64,000 bases of DNA from Rhynchopus euleeides (GCA_963210315.1 OY723276.1:1984001-2048000); one strand, 5' to 3'; positions 10,501-21,600 are shown, counted from the first letter of the stretch. A program made the numbers and translations. The notes: generated from the letters alone by a model not told the origin.

Positions 10501-12228
10501 GGGGTTCCGGGTCTCTCCCCCTTTGCCTTCTACAGCCAACCATCACCTCCGGAGTGCACAGATTTTCGCCCAGACATCATCTTCCCTTACGATGCATCGC
10601 TGCGGGTGGGCCTCCCTACGCAGAGCGGTTTCATATCACCCCCCTCCACACGCTCTGACGCGCCTCTTGCCCCCATTACCAAGAACCGCGTGAACCTGGA
10701 TAGGCTGCTGGAGCTGGACACCGGGGGTATCCTACTAGGCATCATCGAAGTGATCCGGTCAAAGGAAGGTTTCCTGGCCCAGTGCGCAGTGCACCCCGAC
10801 ACTCTCCCGTACGGCGCGAAGAACAGCATCTCGAGGAACATGTTGAAGCACGTGCCGACTCTCCGGCAAGCTGAGGTCATCGAGCCCCCATCTGACTCCA
10901 TCCAAATGTGTCTCCCGCAGTTCACGGTGGCAAAATCCTCGGGAGGTTCGCGTCTGGTGACGAATGCAATAAAGCTCAACGAATGCATGCGTCCCCCGCC
11001 GCCCATGGGTTTACCGGACATCATCGTTGCCGCCACTCGGATCGCGGCTGCAGACCATGCCATCCTCGAGGATTTTCGATCCTGGTTCTACCAGATCCCG
11101 CTTGCGACAGACGTGCGCCCTTTCTTCGGGATGAAGCTGGCACCGGAGAGGGGTCGTTACAGCACCTACTGGCTGACAGCTCTCTGCATGGGCTGGTGCT
11201 GGGCCCCCACCATCGCGCATCGAGCAGCGTCGGTCATCCTTCCCTGGGAGAGGGGTGTCGTGTGGGTTGACAATATCATTGTGCTGGGCAACACCGCCGA
11301 CGAGGCCGTCTCCCGCCATGCGGACGTGCGCCGGCGAGCTGCGCATGTGGGAGCGGAGTTCAAAGTGGAGGACGGGGCCGGGGTCCCCCTCAGGAGGTTC
11401 ACTGTTCTGGGCATCGACTTCAACCTCACCCTCCATGCATACCGCCCCTCCCAGGCCTGGGTCAATGCATTCCTCGTCTCCCCGGAACTGGGGCGTTTCA
11501 AGGCGGGCGCGCTGTCAGCGCGGGAATTGTGTGTTGTCACGGGGAGGGCACTGCGTTTCTGCCACATCGCGGGGCACCGTCTATGCAACATGTGGTCTAC
11601 GCTCTCCTGCATTCGCAGGATCAGCCGCCTGGTGGGCAGCTCCCTCCTCGGATGGGACGACCAAGTGCGGGTCTCCCCCTCGGTGGTGCACGAGGTGGTC
11701 GAGGAGCTCCCCGCCATGGAGATCAACGCGTGGGTGGACGTGCCCCCGCCTCTCCCAGCAATCGCCCTGTGGTGTGATGCCTCACAGCGCGTCTGGGCCG
11801 TGGTCTCCCCCGACTTGGTCGTGCGTGCGCCTTTCGCGACGGTGGAGAAGCCGCACATCTTCATCAAGGAGATGCTGGCGGCAGCTGCTGCGGTGCTGCT
11901 CGCAGCGCGTCTCCACCCCGGACACCGAGTCACCCTCCACATCGACAACTCGGGTGTCGTCGCGTGCGTAAAGGTGGGCCACTCACGCAACCATTTCGCA
12001 AACCAGCTTCTGCGCTGGATCTTTGCCATTGCAGACTGGGGCCGCCTGCAGCTCGATCCCCAATGGGTCCCCACCCATGTGCAGGCCGCTGACCCCTTCA
12101 CCAGGGGCGCCCCGGTCTCAGCATCCCAGGCACGACTCGGGGCACCCCCCCTCCCCCCGCCCCCCGTCGTCGCCGCGTTTGTCTCCTCCTCAGGGGTCGC
12201 GGATGCAGCTCTCTGCCCGCGCGTATAA
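10501..12228 (+). CDS. Reverse transcriptase - RNase H of retroelement 1
   Basis: The frame encodes an RT palm with motif A (EDFRSWFYQIPL) and motif C written WVDN rather than YxDD (VVWVDNIIV). An RNase H follows with Asp in LWCDAS, Glu in IFIKEM, Asp in LHIDNS and Asp in QAADPF. The same frame is open without a stop back to 9199, through the recombinase gene, and no ATG occurs in it near the end of the recombinase ORF. The RT frame lies -1 relative to the recombinase frame, so expression by -1 frameshifting or reinitiation is possible; the true start is unknown, and the given start is only the first codon after the recombinase stop. Retroelement 2 has the same arrangement. It ends before a short Pro-rich tail. 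Confidence 0.85.
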   Translation, partial: GVPGLSPFAFYSQPSPPECTDFRPDIIFPYDASLRVGLPTQSGFISPPSTRSDAPLAPITKNRVNLDRLLELDTGGILLGIIEVIRSKEGFLAQCAVHPDTLPYGAKNSISRNMLKHVPTLRQAEVIEPPSDSIQMCLPQFTVAKSSGGSRLVTNAIKLNECMRPPPPMGLPDIIVAATRIAAADHAILEDFRSWFYQIPLATDVRPFFGMKLAPERGRYSTYWLTALCMGWCWAPTIAHRAASVILPWERGVVWVDNIIVLGNTADEAVSRHADVRRRAAHVGAEFKVEDGAGVPLRRFTVLGIDFNLTLHAYRPSQAWVNAFLVSPELGRFKAGALSARELCVVTGRALRFCHIAGHRLCNMWSTLSCIRRISRLVGSSLLGWDDQVRVSPSVVHEVVEELPAMEINAWVDVPPPLPAIALWCDASQRVWAVVSPDLVVRAPFATVEKPHIFIKEMLAAAAAVLLAARLHPGHRVTLHIDNSGVVACVKVGHSRNHFANQLLRWIFAIADWGRLQLDPQWVPTHVQAADPFTRGAPVSASQARLGAPPLPPPPVVAAFVSSSGVADAALCPRV

Positions 12229-12347
12229 ATTGCACCAGTGTTGTTCCATAAATGTTCGTGCCATCAGCGTGAAGGTGCTCATACCCCTGGGGGAAGACAT
12301 CCTGCAGTTCAGTCAAGTTGCCGTATTCACGGTCCCTGAGGGAACCC

Positions 12348-12436
12348 AGTGTGCGCTCAACAAAAAGTAGTCCGGAACTGTTCTCCCACAGTTGCTGGAC
12401 AGGGTGTCTATAATAAAGCGAAAGGAGTACGATTTT
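12348..12436 (+). repeat. Retroelement 1 repeat B1
   Basis: 89 bp, from AGTGTGCGCTCAACAAAAAG to GGAGTACGATTTT, identical to B2 in the bases compared. Its first 13 bases (AGTGTGCGCTCAA) are the last 13 of repeat A, the shared core expected where A and B recombine in a circular intermediate. Confidence 0.9.
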
Positions 12437-12571
12437 TACTAGTTACGAGCGACGAAGCGTAGCGAAGTCGCGAAGTAACGAAGGAAATCGTACGACTGAA
12501 GCTTTGGATTAGCACCTCATGCCACTTCACAGGGCCTCAACACAGCCTTGAGACAGCAAGTGTGCGCTCAA
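12432..12571 (+). repeat. Retroelement 1 repeat A2
   Basis: Second copy of the 140-bp A repeat, placed between B1 and B2. It overlaps both by a few bases (ATTTT and AGTGTGCGCTCAA), so the exact borders are ambiguous. Confidence 0.9.
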
Positions 12572-12647
12572 CAAAAAGTAGTCCGGAACTGTTCTCCCAC
12601 AGTTGCTGGACAGGGTGTCTATAATAAAGCGAAAGGAGTACGATTTT
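12559..12647 (+). repeat. Retroelement 1 repeat B2 (right end)
   Basis: Second copy of the 89-bp B repeat. After it the sequence diverges from B1 (CAAAAATAT instead of TACTAG) and returns to AT-rich DNA resembling the left flank, so 12647 is the likely right end. Confidence 0.88.
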
Positions 12648-14734
12648 CAAAAATATAAAAATATGTTGGAAAAAACCTTCCTAATCCGGCGATTTATAGG
12701 GGGACCCTTTTCGAATTTTTTTTTGGGGAAGGGGTAAATTGAACGTTTTTGGCCATTTGAAGCCACTGCGAGCATTCCCGGGCCTCGGAAATCAGATTTT
12801 TGCCCCTGAAATGCGGTACCGGTCCGGACGAAAATCCGAAAAATTCGCGCCAAAAAATGACCCCCAAAGCTGCGGTCTGGGTCCAAAGGATTTGTGCCAA
12901 GGGCCGTTATGGACACCCCGTAAACCCTTCTGGGACCAAAAAGTGCACGAAAGGGGTTAAAACGGCCTAATTCGTTGATTTGTTGCATTTCCCAGCCAAA
13001 AATCGATTTTTTGGCTTGGCGAGTAGTTGGCGAAAATCGCGAAAAATCCCAAAAATATCGATTTTTCACAGAGGCCCAAAAACGTGTTCCTGGGTGGAAA
13101 ATGGGACCAAAAACCGGGTTCTGGCCATTTCTGGGTGGTTTTTCGGGGTTTCCAGACAATGTTCGCCATTTTTCTGCCCGAAACCCCAGCCTGCTTGCAT
13201 ACACGTTAAGTCGAATAAATTAGACATAAGCAGAAGAGCAACATCATCATGTTCGTGAGAATGTCACCCCCCAAGCGGAGGCCGAGGGTGACATTCTCTC
13301 GGGGTACCCTAGGTAAGTCTAATAAACTAGACATAACCAGAAGACCAACATCATCATGTTCGTGCTAGCACTTTGTGCGCCAAAAAACAGGTTACGCTCT
13401 TCATTTGGCTGCGTTCAACGAAAAAAAGACACTTCTTTCTGGAGTTTAGCTAGCACGATTCAGTTGGTCAAATCATTTGTCTGGTTTCTTCTGCCCCCCA
13501 CCCCCGTGCAAGGTCATGTGCCCCATCCCATCGCTTGTTGTCTTGATTGCAGGGCTCCGCACTTTTTTGCTGTGCATGCTTGCGCTTCTCGCCTCCACAC
13601 ACCACCCTGGGGGGAGGGACAGAGGGCGGAGGGGGCTACACACTTACACAACCGATTCGGTCAAACAATGCCACGTCATCCCCATTGGGGTCCTGGACCG
13701 CGGCGTCTCTCCCAGCGAATTGGTGTCGTCATCAGGCAGGCTAAGTAGTTGTCTACACAGGACATTGGTTTTAAGGGGGTCTGAGTTCTGCGGAACTGGC
13801 TTCAAGGGACGCCCCCTCGTAATGACTGGGTGGATGGAGCCAAGTAATACCAGGTGGTCGGACACCGGAACTCTCGGCATTTATTAGTCGCGGGAACTGT
13901 GTCCGTGTGGTCGGGTGTGACCCCTTCCGATTCCACTGATTCCTCTCTTTGAACATGTAGTGTTGAAAGATACTTGGTGTTCTGATGCTTTACAGGGTAC
14001 TTGACAAAGGAAAGAGGGTGGTCAGTCTTGTGATCCACCCTGAATCCTTCCTGTGAGCAGCAGATCCACAACACCTCGACTTCTTTCAGCGGCTGTATTG
14101 ATATTGCCTGACACAGCAAACATGATTCAATTGGAGGAACAAGCCTCGTACACCAGCGGCCCAAAAGGTGGATTCCATGTATGGTTTTAGGATTTCCCTT
14201 ACTACTGATGGTGTAGAGACTACAAAGCCTGACCTGATGACGCCGCCATGAACCTGGGAGACACGCCGCGTGAGAAGGGACCTCGGTGCGGGGTGGCGTG
14301 AAGATCCTGCCTGAGTGCCCTCGTCGGGACCCGCGGTAAACCGTGGCGTTCCCCCCGAGGCAAGTCCAGGACGAAGGTTGCAGATAACCGCTGCACCACT
14401 TCGTCCGAAAGGAGCTCACAGGATAGGGGAACTGCCCACACCCCACTCACGACAGTGTATCCGAAAGGTGCACTGCGCGTGTGGTGGCGGTGTCGGGTCC
14501 AGACCCACCTCGTTCCCCCATGCCCGTCAGTTGTTGCCCCTCCAGGGGTGGCTGCTGTCTGGCATGGGGGGCGCCCTCCCTGCCTTGCAAGGAAAAATGT
14601 AGAACGGCATGCTGCCCGTTTCTTCATTTTTTCACCTTGCCTGGCAGGGGGGGGCCCACCCTCACGGGGGGAAAAAGAGGAACGGCATGCTGCCCGTTCA
14701 CTCTTTTTTCCTCCCGTCGTGGGTGGGCCCACTT
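12648..14734. other. Non-coding stretch between mobile elements
   Basis: The first 550 bases are AT-richer with many AAAAATCGATTTT-like words. Later parts are mixed. A minus-strand frame of 214 codons (13802-14446) contains a plausible-looking stretch but matches nothing I know, and its start lies in repetitive DNA; I do not call it a gene. Two copies of a GAACGGCATGCTGCCCGTT motif lie near 14603 and 14682. Confidence 0.5.
13207..13364. repeat. 51-bp direct repeat flanking a hairpin
   Basis: Two 51-bp copies (13207-13257 and 13314-13364), starting TAAGTC-AATAAA and ending CATCATCATGTTCGTG, differ at about five positions. Between them GAGAATGTCACCC (13257-13269) and its exact reverse complement (13286-13298) form a 13-bp stem. 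Confidence 0.8.
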
Positions 14735-14918
14735 CCGGCCATAAAATTGGCCGGAAATTTTATTCAGCAAAAAATCCATTTTTTGCTGAAAATAGAAAAA
14801 ATATTTTAAAATATTTTTTGGCAAAAATATTTTTGAAAATATTTTTTGAAAGTTGCAAACATAAAAAAATATTCTGGAATATTCTGGCCCAAAACATATG
14901 TTTGGGGCACTATGCCTA

Positions 14919-16066
14919 GGGGGGGTCAAATGCCACCCTTTTACGTGGACAAACACGATTTTTCAAAAAACCGGCGCAGAGGCCCCAAAGCCCCCGTAAA
15001 CCCTCCAAACCCCCCCAGATCGGTCCGGAAACCCATCGAACCCCACTTTTCCACCATTCCGGGCACCTCAGGTGCCCGAATTGGGGTACCTAAATTTTGT
15101 GCCACCGTTTGGTACCGGACAGTGCCACTGTGTGGGAGGTTGGAAAAGAAAATGCCCCAACACACCACATCTGAGGGTTGCAATGCATGTTGCTTGCCAA
15201 CCACGTCATCCGGTGGGTGTCAGGCGCTATGTAGGTGGCATTAGCCAGGTCTTCGATGAGTTCTGGCTTGTATATGTACCTCCCTGCCACCATGCACCGG
15301 GAGGCTGCCTGTAGGTACGGAACAAGTCCAGATGGTCGTGTGATTCCTGTGCAGCAGTGCTCCACAACCGGGATGTGTTGACAACGACTGTTGCAACACG
15401 AGCTGTACATTCCGGGAACACACGAAGTGCGCTGTCGTGGTACCCATTGTGCCAGAATTGGTAGTTGCTGCGGTCTACTTTGCCTGGCCCAAGAGCACTG
15501 GTACTGAACGGTGCAATATGCGTGGCGAGGTGAATGCAACGGAAGGGCGCAAAGTCAATACAGCTCTCGGATGGCGGGTGGTGGTGCCACTAGTGTGTGA
15601 CGTTCACTCGAGGATACAACGCATCACAATGAATCAGCAACCGTGGACCGAGTACAATACGCTCTCTGTGGCTGGTGTGGGGGACAAAGGCAGTGCCTGT
15701 GCCGCAGGCAGGGAGGTACATATACAAGCCAGAACACATCGAAGACCTGGCTCATGCCACCTACATAGCGCCTGACACCCACCGGATGACGTGGTTGGCA
15801 AGCAACATGCATTGCAACCCTCAGATGTGGTGTGTTGGGGCATTTTCTTTTCCAACCTCCCACACAGTGGCACTGTCCGGTACCAAACGGTGGCACAAAA
15901 TTTAGGTACCCCAATTCGGGCACCTGAGGTGCCCGGAATGGTGGAAAAGTGGGGTTCGATGGGTTTCCGGACCGATCTGGGGGGGTTTGGAGGGTTTACG
16001 GGGGCTTTGGGGCCTCTGCGCCGGTTTTTTGAAAAATCGTGTTTGTCACCCCCATTTGACCCCCCC
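14919..16066. mobile_element. 1.15-kb TIR element with TA target duplication
   Basis: The two ends are inverted copies of about 365 bp (14919-15288 and 15707-16066), starting GGGGGGGTCAAATG. The arms are nearly identical apart from a few indels near the tip. The spacer of about 418 bp has no recognisable gene. The element is flanked by TA on both sides (14917-14918 and 16067-16068), which would suit a Tc1/mariner-type target duplication, though two bases is weak evidence. It is most likely a non-autonomous element. Confidence 0.75.
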
Positions 16067-16653
16067 TACCCCCCCCCCCCCCCCTCCCCTCTCGAAGTTT
16101 ATTTCCGATGGGATACCTTGCCAAATTGCCGAGACCCGTACACCCCACCCCAAATTGACACCTTATTGACCACCCTCACCCCACTTTGCAGGCATCACCC
16201 ACACACCCACCCCCACCCCCTCTCTCTCTCCCCCCGTAGTTGGCAGGGAGTGTCTTGGCGTAGTGGTGGTTGCCGAGGCTCCGGGGGGGGGGGGGAGGGG
16301 GAGTATCAGTTGTGGTGAAACAGGGCCCCCCCCCCCTCCTCTCCTCCCCCCCCCCCCCCCCCCCCCTGCGCCCGCCGGCACAAACGCCACCGCACGCCGC
16401 GCCGGGTTACCACCCCCCCCCCCCCCTCCCGCCTTCCGCTTCCGCTACCGCTTCTCCCCGGCGACACCCCCCCCACCTCATCCCCGTAGATGCCCAGCTA
16501 AAACCGGTGCTCCTTCGCTGCGTGCATCAGCCTCTACCTCAGGGTGCTGTGCACTACCACCCCGCTCCCCCTGATATTTGCCTTGTTGGGCGGGCCTTCC
16601 CCCCACGTCGCCAAAACCCCTTCCCTCTGCTGTGAAGACAGTTTTTTTTTGCG
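16067..16653. promoter_or_regulatory. C-rich upstream region of the LRR gene
   Basis: Mostly long C runs and (CT/CCA) tracts, including a C run near 16347-16366 and a G run near 16280-16290. The last candidate acceptor is AG in GAAGACAG (about 16641), 13 bases before the ATG. Nothing coding. Confidence 0.5.
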
Positions 16654-18657
16654 ATGGAGGAAATCTGCGTGGCGGCGGAGGCGCTGCTTTCAGAAGGGAG
16701 GGCCTATGTGCAATGCGGCGTGATTTCCCCGGCAGGCATGGGTGTCATCTGCGAGGCGATGAAGTCTCGGAGCAGCGCGTTCGCCGTGTTCTTCACCTGC
16801 GCTATACCTGACGACGCCGCGGGGGTGCTAGCCGAGGCCCTCCCGAGGTGTGCGGCGGATTCGGAGATCCATGCCGCGCACACCTCACTCTCTGCGTCTG
16901 CAGCGTCAGCCCTTGCGTCTGCCCTCTCGACCTCAGCGGAGGGCATCCTGCTGGACCTGAAAGGCAACAAGCTGGGCCCCATCGGCGCCCTCGCCGTCGC
17001 CGAAGGCCTGAAGCGGAGTTCCAACCACGTCACCCTCGGCCTCTCCTTCAACGCCATCGGGGCCCCGGGCGCCGCAGCCCTCGCATCCACCCTCCGCACC
17101 AGCCGCGCCGGGATAACCCTCCTCCTGGAGAACAACGCCCTCGACTCCGATGCCGTCACATGCCTCGCGGAGGGGCTCAGGCCTGCGCCCAACACCACAC
17201 CCCCCTCCGCCTCCGCCTCAGCCTCCGTCCTCGATATCAGCTACAGCAGCCCTGGGAAGAGCGGCTGCGCCGCTCTGGGCGGGGCGCTGCGGCACGCCGC
17301 CCCGGGGACCGCGGTGCACCTCGACTCCCTGCAGCGGATACAAGGGGGTGAGGTCGCGCGCCTCGCGGAGGGGCTCCGCGGCGGCGCCCCCGCCGGGCTG
17401 CACATCGGGCTCCGCCACACCCCTGCAGGGGCCGACGGGGCGGCGGCGCTCGGCGCGGCGCTGCCGCACTGCGGGGCGGACACCACGCTTGACCTGGAGG
17501 GCGCCTTCGGCGCCACCCCTCCGCAGGGCGGGGCCCCGCCGCCGCCGCTACCCCCCGCCCCGAGTGGGGCATCCAGCGGAGACGCCTGCGCGGCAGCGCT
17601 GGCGCAGGGCCTGCCTGGGTGCCCCCCCGGGCTCCGCCTGCTCCTTGCAGGCAATGGCATCGGCCCCGCCGGGGCCGCGGCGTTGGGCGATGCCCTGCGG
17701 CGGTGCGGCGCCCCCCGGGTCGCGGTGGACCTGCGGCACAACCCGCTGGGCGACGGCGGCGCGGCTGCCGCGTGCGACGCGCTCCGGGGGGCCTCCGCAG
17801 CGGGCCTGGAGCTCTGCCTCGCGCAGACGGGGCTGACCCCCCAGGGCGCTGCCGCGGTGGCGGGGCGGCTCGCCGCATGCGCCGCGCCGCGCGCCTCCCT
17901 CGACCTCAGCAACAACCCACTCCGCAGCGAGGGCGCTGCCGCGCTCGCCGCGGGGCTGCGCCGCTGCGCGGTGCCCGTCTCCCTCCGCCTCCTCTCCTGC
18001 GGTGTGGGGGACGAGGGCCTCGCCGCGCTGTGCAGCGCCCTCTGCGCCACACCCGCCCCCTGCGACCTCCACACCGACTGCAAGGGGGTGTCGGAGGCAG
18101 GCGTGCTGGCGGCTGCCGCCGCCCTGCCGAGCTTCACAGAGGGATCCCACCTCCAGCTGCAATACGGCCCGTTGAAGGCGGAGGGGGTGCGCGCGCTGGC
18201 CGCAGGGGTGGCGCAGTGCCGGAGGCGTGTGAGCCTGACGCTCTGCCGGCTTCGCATCGGGGATGAGGGCGCTGTGGCGCTGGCAGCCGCCCTCTCGGAA
18301 TGCAGAGGCTGTGTCAGCCTCTCCCTGCCCGCCAATGGGATAGGGGCGGCAGGGGCGGGCGCCATCGCCGCCGCGATGGAGGGGGCGCGGCGAGGGGCGC
18401 ATGTGTCGCTGCGGGACAACCCGCTGGGGGATCGGGGTGCGGCAGCCGTTGCGGCGGTGCTGCGCCGCGTGCCCTGCGGCGCCACCCTGGACCTGAGGGG
18501 GTGCGGGATAGGGCCGGAGGGGGCGCTTGCTTTGGCAGGGGCGCTTGCGGCCTGCGGTGGTGCTGGCCCCAGCATCCTCACGGAGGGGAATGCCCTGGGG
18601 GTGGAGGCGACGGCCGCCCAGAGTGGCGCGCTGGCTGTCGTGTCCCGTGAGAGATAG
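16654..18657 (+). CDS. Leucine-rich-repeat (ribonuclease-inhibitor type) protein
   Basis: 667 residues. From about residue 90 to the end it is made of repeats of roughly 28 residues with the pattern L-L-N-x-(I/L)-G-x-x-G-A-x-A-L-A-x-A-L, for example in LDLKGNKLGPIGALAVAEGL and LDLSNNPLRSEGAAALAAGL. This is the RI-like LRR class (as in NLR receptors, RanGAP and FBXL-type proteins), which folds into a curved solenoid and binds proteins. No NACHT, F-box, kinase, signal peptide or transmembrane segment is visible, so the partner and pathway are unknown. A low-complexity Pro/Gly insert lies at about 285-310. The gene is very GC-rich, so long antisense frames are shadows. Start chosen as the first ATG after the pyrimidine tract. 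Confidence 0.88.
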   Translation: MEEICVAAEALLSEGRAYVQCGVISPAGMGVICEAMKSRSSAFAVFFTCAIPDDAAGVLAEALPRCAADSEIHAAHTSLSASAASALASALSTSAEGILLDLKGNKLGPIGALAVAEGLKRSSNHVTLGLSFNAIGAPGAAALASTLRTSRAGITLLLENNALDSDAVTCLAEGLRPAPNTTPPSASASASVLDISYSSPGKSGCAALGGALRHAAPGTAVHLDSLQRIQGGEVARLAEGLRGGAPAGLHIGLRHTPAGADGAAALGAALPHCGADTTLDLEGAFGATPPQGGAPPPPLPPAPSGASSGDACAAALAQGLPGCPPGLRLLLAGNGIGPAGAAALGDALRRCGAPRVAVDLRHNPLGDGGAAAACDALRGASAAGLELCLAQTGLTPQGAAAVAGRLAACAAPRASLDLSNNPLRSEGAAALAAGLRRCAVPVSLRLLSCGVGDEGLAALCSALCATPAPCDLHTDCKGVSEAGVLAAAAALPSFTEGSHLQLQYGPLKAEGVRALAAGVAQCRRRVSLTLCRLRIGDEGAVALAAALSECRGCVSLSLPANGIGAAGAGAIAAAMEGARRGAHVSLRDNPLGDRGAAAVAAVLRRVPCGATLDLRGCGIGPEGALALAGALAACGGAGPSILTEGNALGVEATAAQSGALAVVSRER

Positions 18658-21600
18658 CTTGGGGGAGGGGTGTAGGGTGGAAGTATTTTTGTGTGTGTGT
18701 GTGGTGAAGCTTTTTACGCACACTTGTCACCAAGAGCAGGAAATGTCACTCCACCACAGCCAAACGGTGCTCCGCACACCACTAGCCTCCCCCATCACAG
18801 GAGTTGAGGCATTTTTTTGGAGCGGGTTTGCGGAAGCGTCAACGCAAAAAAGAAACCAAAGCAAAAAGTGCCGAACAAAGCGCAGTGACACTTTGCATTG
18901 TTTTTGCCGGACGGAGGAGGCACAATCAGGGTGGTTCTGTATGCTGGGTCCTGTTTTAATGAAGGTGGGTTGGGGAGTCGCTCTCAAAGAGTGCAGGGGG
19001 GAGGGGGGGTGAGATCTGCTGTGCCTGGTGCAGCGGGTGTATGGTGTATGCTGATGCGTGCAATGCAAGGAAGTGGCAGAATTCCTTGAAGTGTGTCGGA
19101 GCGGGAGGGACGTGCCCTCCCCTCTCTGTGTGATACTGATGTGCCAGCTTTTCATTCCTGGTCCCTCGGTTTCTGTGTCCCGAGCGGATGCCTCAAAGTG
19201 TTTCTGGCGACCCATCGCGGCTGTGTGTTGGGTAAAGAGCTCGTGCCTGTGTGGTTCTTTGTGCGCAGTGTGCGCATCTTGTCTTGTGGAATGTTAAACC
19301 AAAAAAAAATCAGAAAGAAGCGCAGAAATGTACGCTGACTGTATTGCATATCGCATCGGGGAGCTTGTTTGGCAGGAGAATGAAGAATGGCGGCAGGTTT
19401 GGTTTATCATATTTGTGGTGGACGGGTCTGCCTCTATCTCTCAAGCCTCTTGAACTGTGTTCGATCAGAGCTCGCGTAGCGACAGGAACTACGGAGACAG
19501 GTCTACCGTGGGTCAGGGGCAACGAACCCCAGGTTATCAGAATGAAAAAATAAAGTGATCCAAAGCGCCCCCTCCCCCCCACACCTATCCCCTTTCCCAT
19601 CGGAACATTTCTGCGCATCCCAATCTGGGCACGCATGGAACGTCAAAACGTTTGCCCAAAGAAAACGGAAATCTGAAGAAGGCCCTGTCAAAATCGGGGG
19701 TTTCTTCATGCTCGCTCGCTGTCGTGAACTCCTCCAGTCGTGCTACCCATCTACGGCTGCCAATTCTTTGCTCTCGGGGGCCTTCGCTCTGTGTGAAGCC
19801 GTGCTAGTGTGGCCCAGTGTTAGATTGGGTCGCTGGGGCAACAAACCCCAGAGTGAAAAAGAGTCCCGGATCCAGGAACCGGCACAAGTGGAAACAGAAC
19901 CTGAAAATCATTCCTGATACAGCATCCCAGAGCGTTGTGCTGAAGACGAACATATAGGATCGTTTCAAACACTTTTCATCCCCGTGTGTGTGTGTGCGTG
20001 CCTTTCGCAAAGGCCAACACGCCGGTGGTGGCTGTGGCTGTGCTGCCCTTCAACCCTCCATGATGACTTGCAACATGCCCTGATGTTTGCCCCACACCAC
20101 TCATTCAATCCCATCGATCTTGTATTATATATTTGGGGGTCTTCGCTACGGTGCCGAAAACGATGCGTTTTTTTGGTGCATTTCATTTAACTCAAGCTCA
20201 ACCATATTTATGGTGCGTCTCATGTGTGTAGTAAGGAGTGCGCCACATCGCAATGTGTCCTGCATGTGAGTCCAACGGATATACACACACATCGTACCAG
20301 GACACGACACGTCGGAGACTACGACAGGGTATATTGGGGGCGACGGCGTGACGCCGGTGCCTGCTCACACCGCCACTCGGTGGAAGCGTGAACGTCAATA
20401 AGGAAGAGCGAAGTCCGGTTGCGACACTTTGTGATAAAAACACAGAGCTTTGCAGAAACTTTGCCGGATCGCGAAGGCACCGTTTGGCGTTTCTCCCCTG
20501 CCTCCATCAGAATCTCTCGCCCCCCCCCCCCCCCCCCAGACAGCCTCGAATACAAAGGGGGTGGTCTTCACTCTGTGCATCAACACTCTATACATTGTGA
20601 CGGCGTTGTCAATGTTGGTGGAAGCAATCGCTGCTGCCCCGGAGGAGTCGGGGAGGGTGGTCGCAGTTTCGATTTTTTATCTCGCTGAATGTCAGCCTCA
20701 AGCCTATCTTCCCGGACTGGCCCGCCTGTATCAAGGTGTCGGTGGAACTGCCTGTCAGGGGCGTGTGGGGTGACTGACACCACGCACGGTGCGCCCCGTC
20801 AAATCACACCCATTCCGCACTCCGCGGTATTCTTTTATTTTATCAGAACGCCACACATCGCCACACCCAGCAACCAATACGTGCTCTCTGCACACCCTTC
20901 ATCCTTCAGGCGGAGGGTGTGCTCATCAGTTCAGGTGTTGTGTGACGAACCGTCAACGTAGCGAAGCAAACAAGATACAGGCTGAGAGCGGTGGTTACTG
21001 AACGGTGTTGTCGATATTTCTCACTATGCATGGGCTGTCCCTGGCCGCCCCCACCCTCCCCGTTGGTGCGGTTCCACTCCACAACCGCAACCCTGGTTGC
21101 GTGTCTTTTCTCTGACGCTTTCCGACTGCCCAGATGTGTGAGTCACACGAAGGCGCGGGCTTTTCTGGCAACAGTTGTGCCACGGCAGTCAACAGCCTAG
21201 CCCCTCCCCCAGCCCTCATGCCTTAGTCAGCCGAAAGAAGCAACGGCAGGCATGAGATGCGGATGGGGGTGGTGTGACTGTTAGGGCACACTGCCGGGAA
21301 GAGGTTCCAAACCAACGCCTGTGTTCAAGCCTTGTTGAGATGTGCAAATCCGTACCCAGTCGGAATCCCGAAATTCGCATCTAGAGAGTCTCAGGTGTTC
21401 GCTTTAGACAGCCTCCTCTCTTCGGTTGATAAAGCTGTGACTTCAGTCGCGGCACGGTTATGTTCTGTGGATGTCACGCACAAAAAGAAACGCACGCTCG
21501 ATTCACTCTCGATAGTGGGGGACACATCAGGCAGGTCGACCCACTCAGATAACACTCAGCATGCAGCCAGCCACACCACGCCACACACCGCATGTGCATC

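Larger units (their letters stand above)
7835..12647 (+). mobile_element. Complete tyrosine-recombinase retrotransposon 1 (VIPER/DIRS-like)
   Basis: A 4.8-kb element with three ORFs in the order gag-like, tyrosine recombinase, reverse transcriptase/RNase H. It has split direct repeats: A1 (7835-7974) at the left, then B1 (12348-12436), A2 (12432-12571) and B2 (12559-12647) at the right. A1/A2 are 140 bp and B1/B2 are 89 bp, with no difference seen in the aligned copies. Split direct repeats are known from PAT and Ngaro elements. The recombinase-before-RT order is, to my knowledge, typical of VIPER-type elements of trypanosomes. Near-identical repeats and three intact ORFs suggest recent, possibly active, insertion. 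There is no integrase of the DDE type and no LTR, so it is not Gypsy or Copia. Confidence 0.88.

Noticed and set aside
13802..14446. 214-codon minus-strand frame with a natural-looking stretch
   Set aside because: No recognisable motif, no acceptor or start context, and it lies between mobile elements; could be a decayed element but unsupported.
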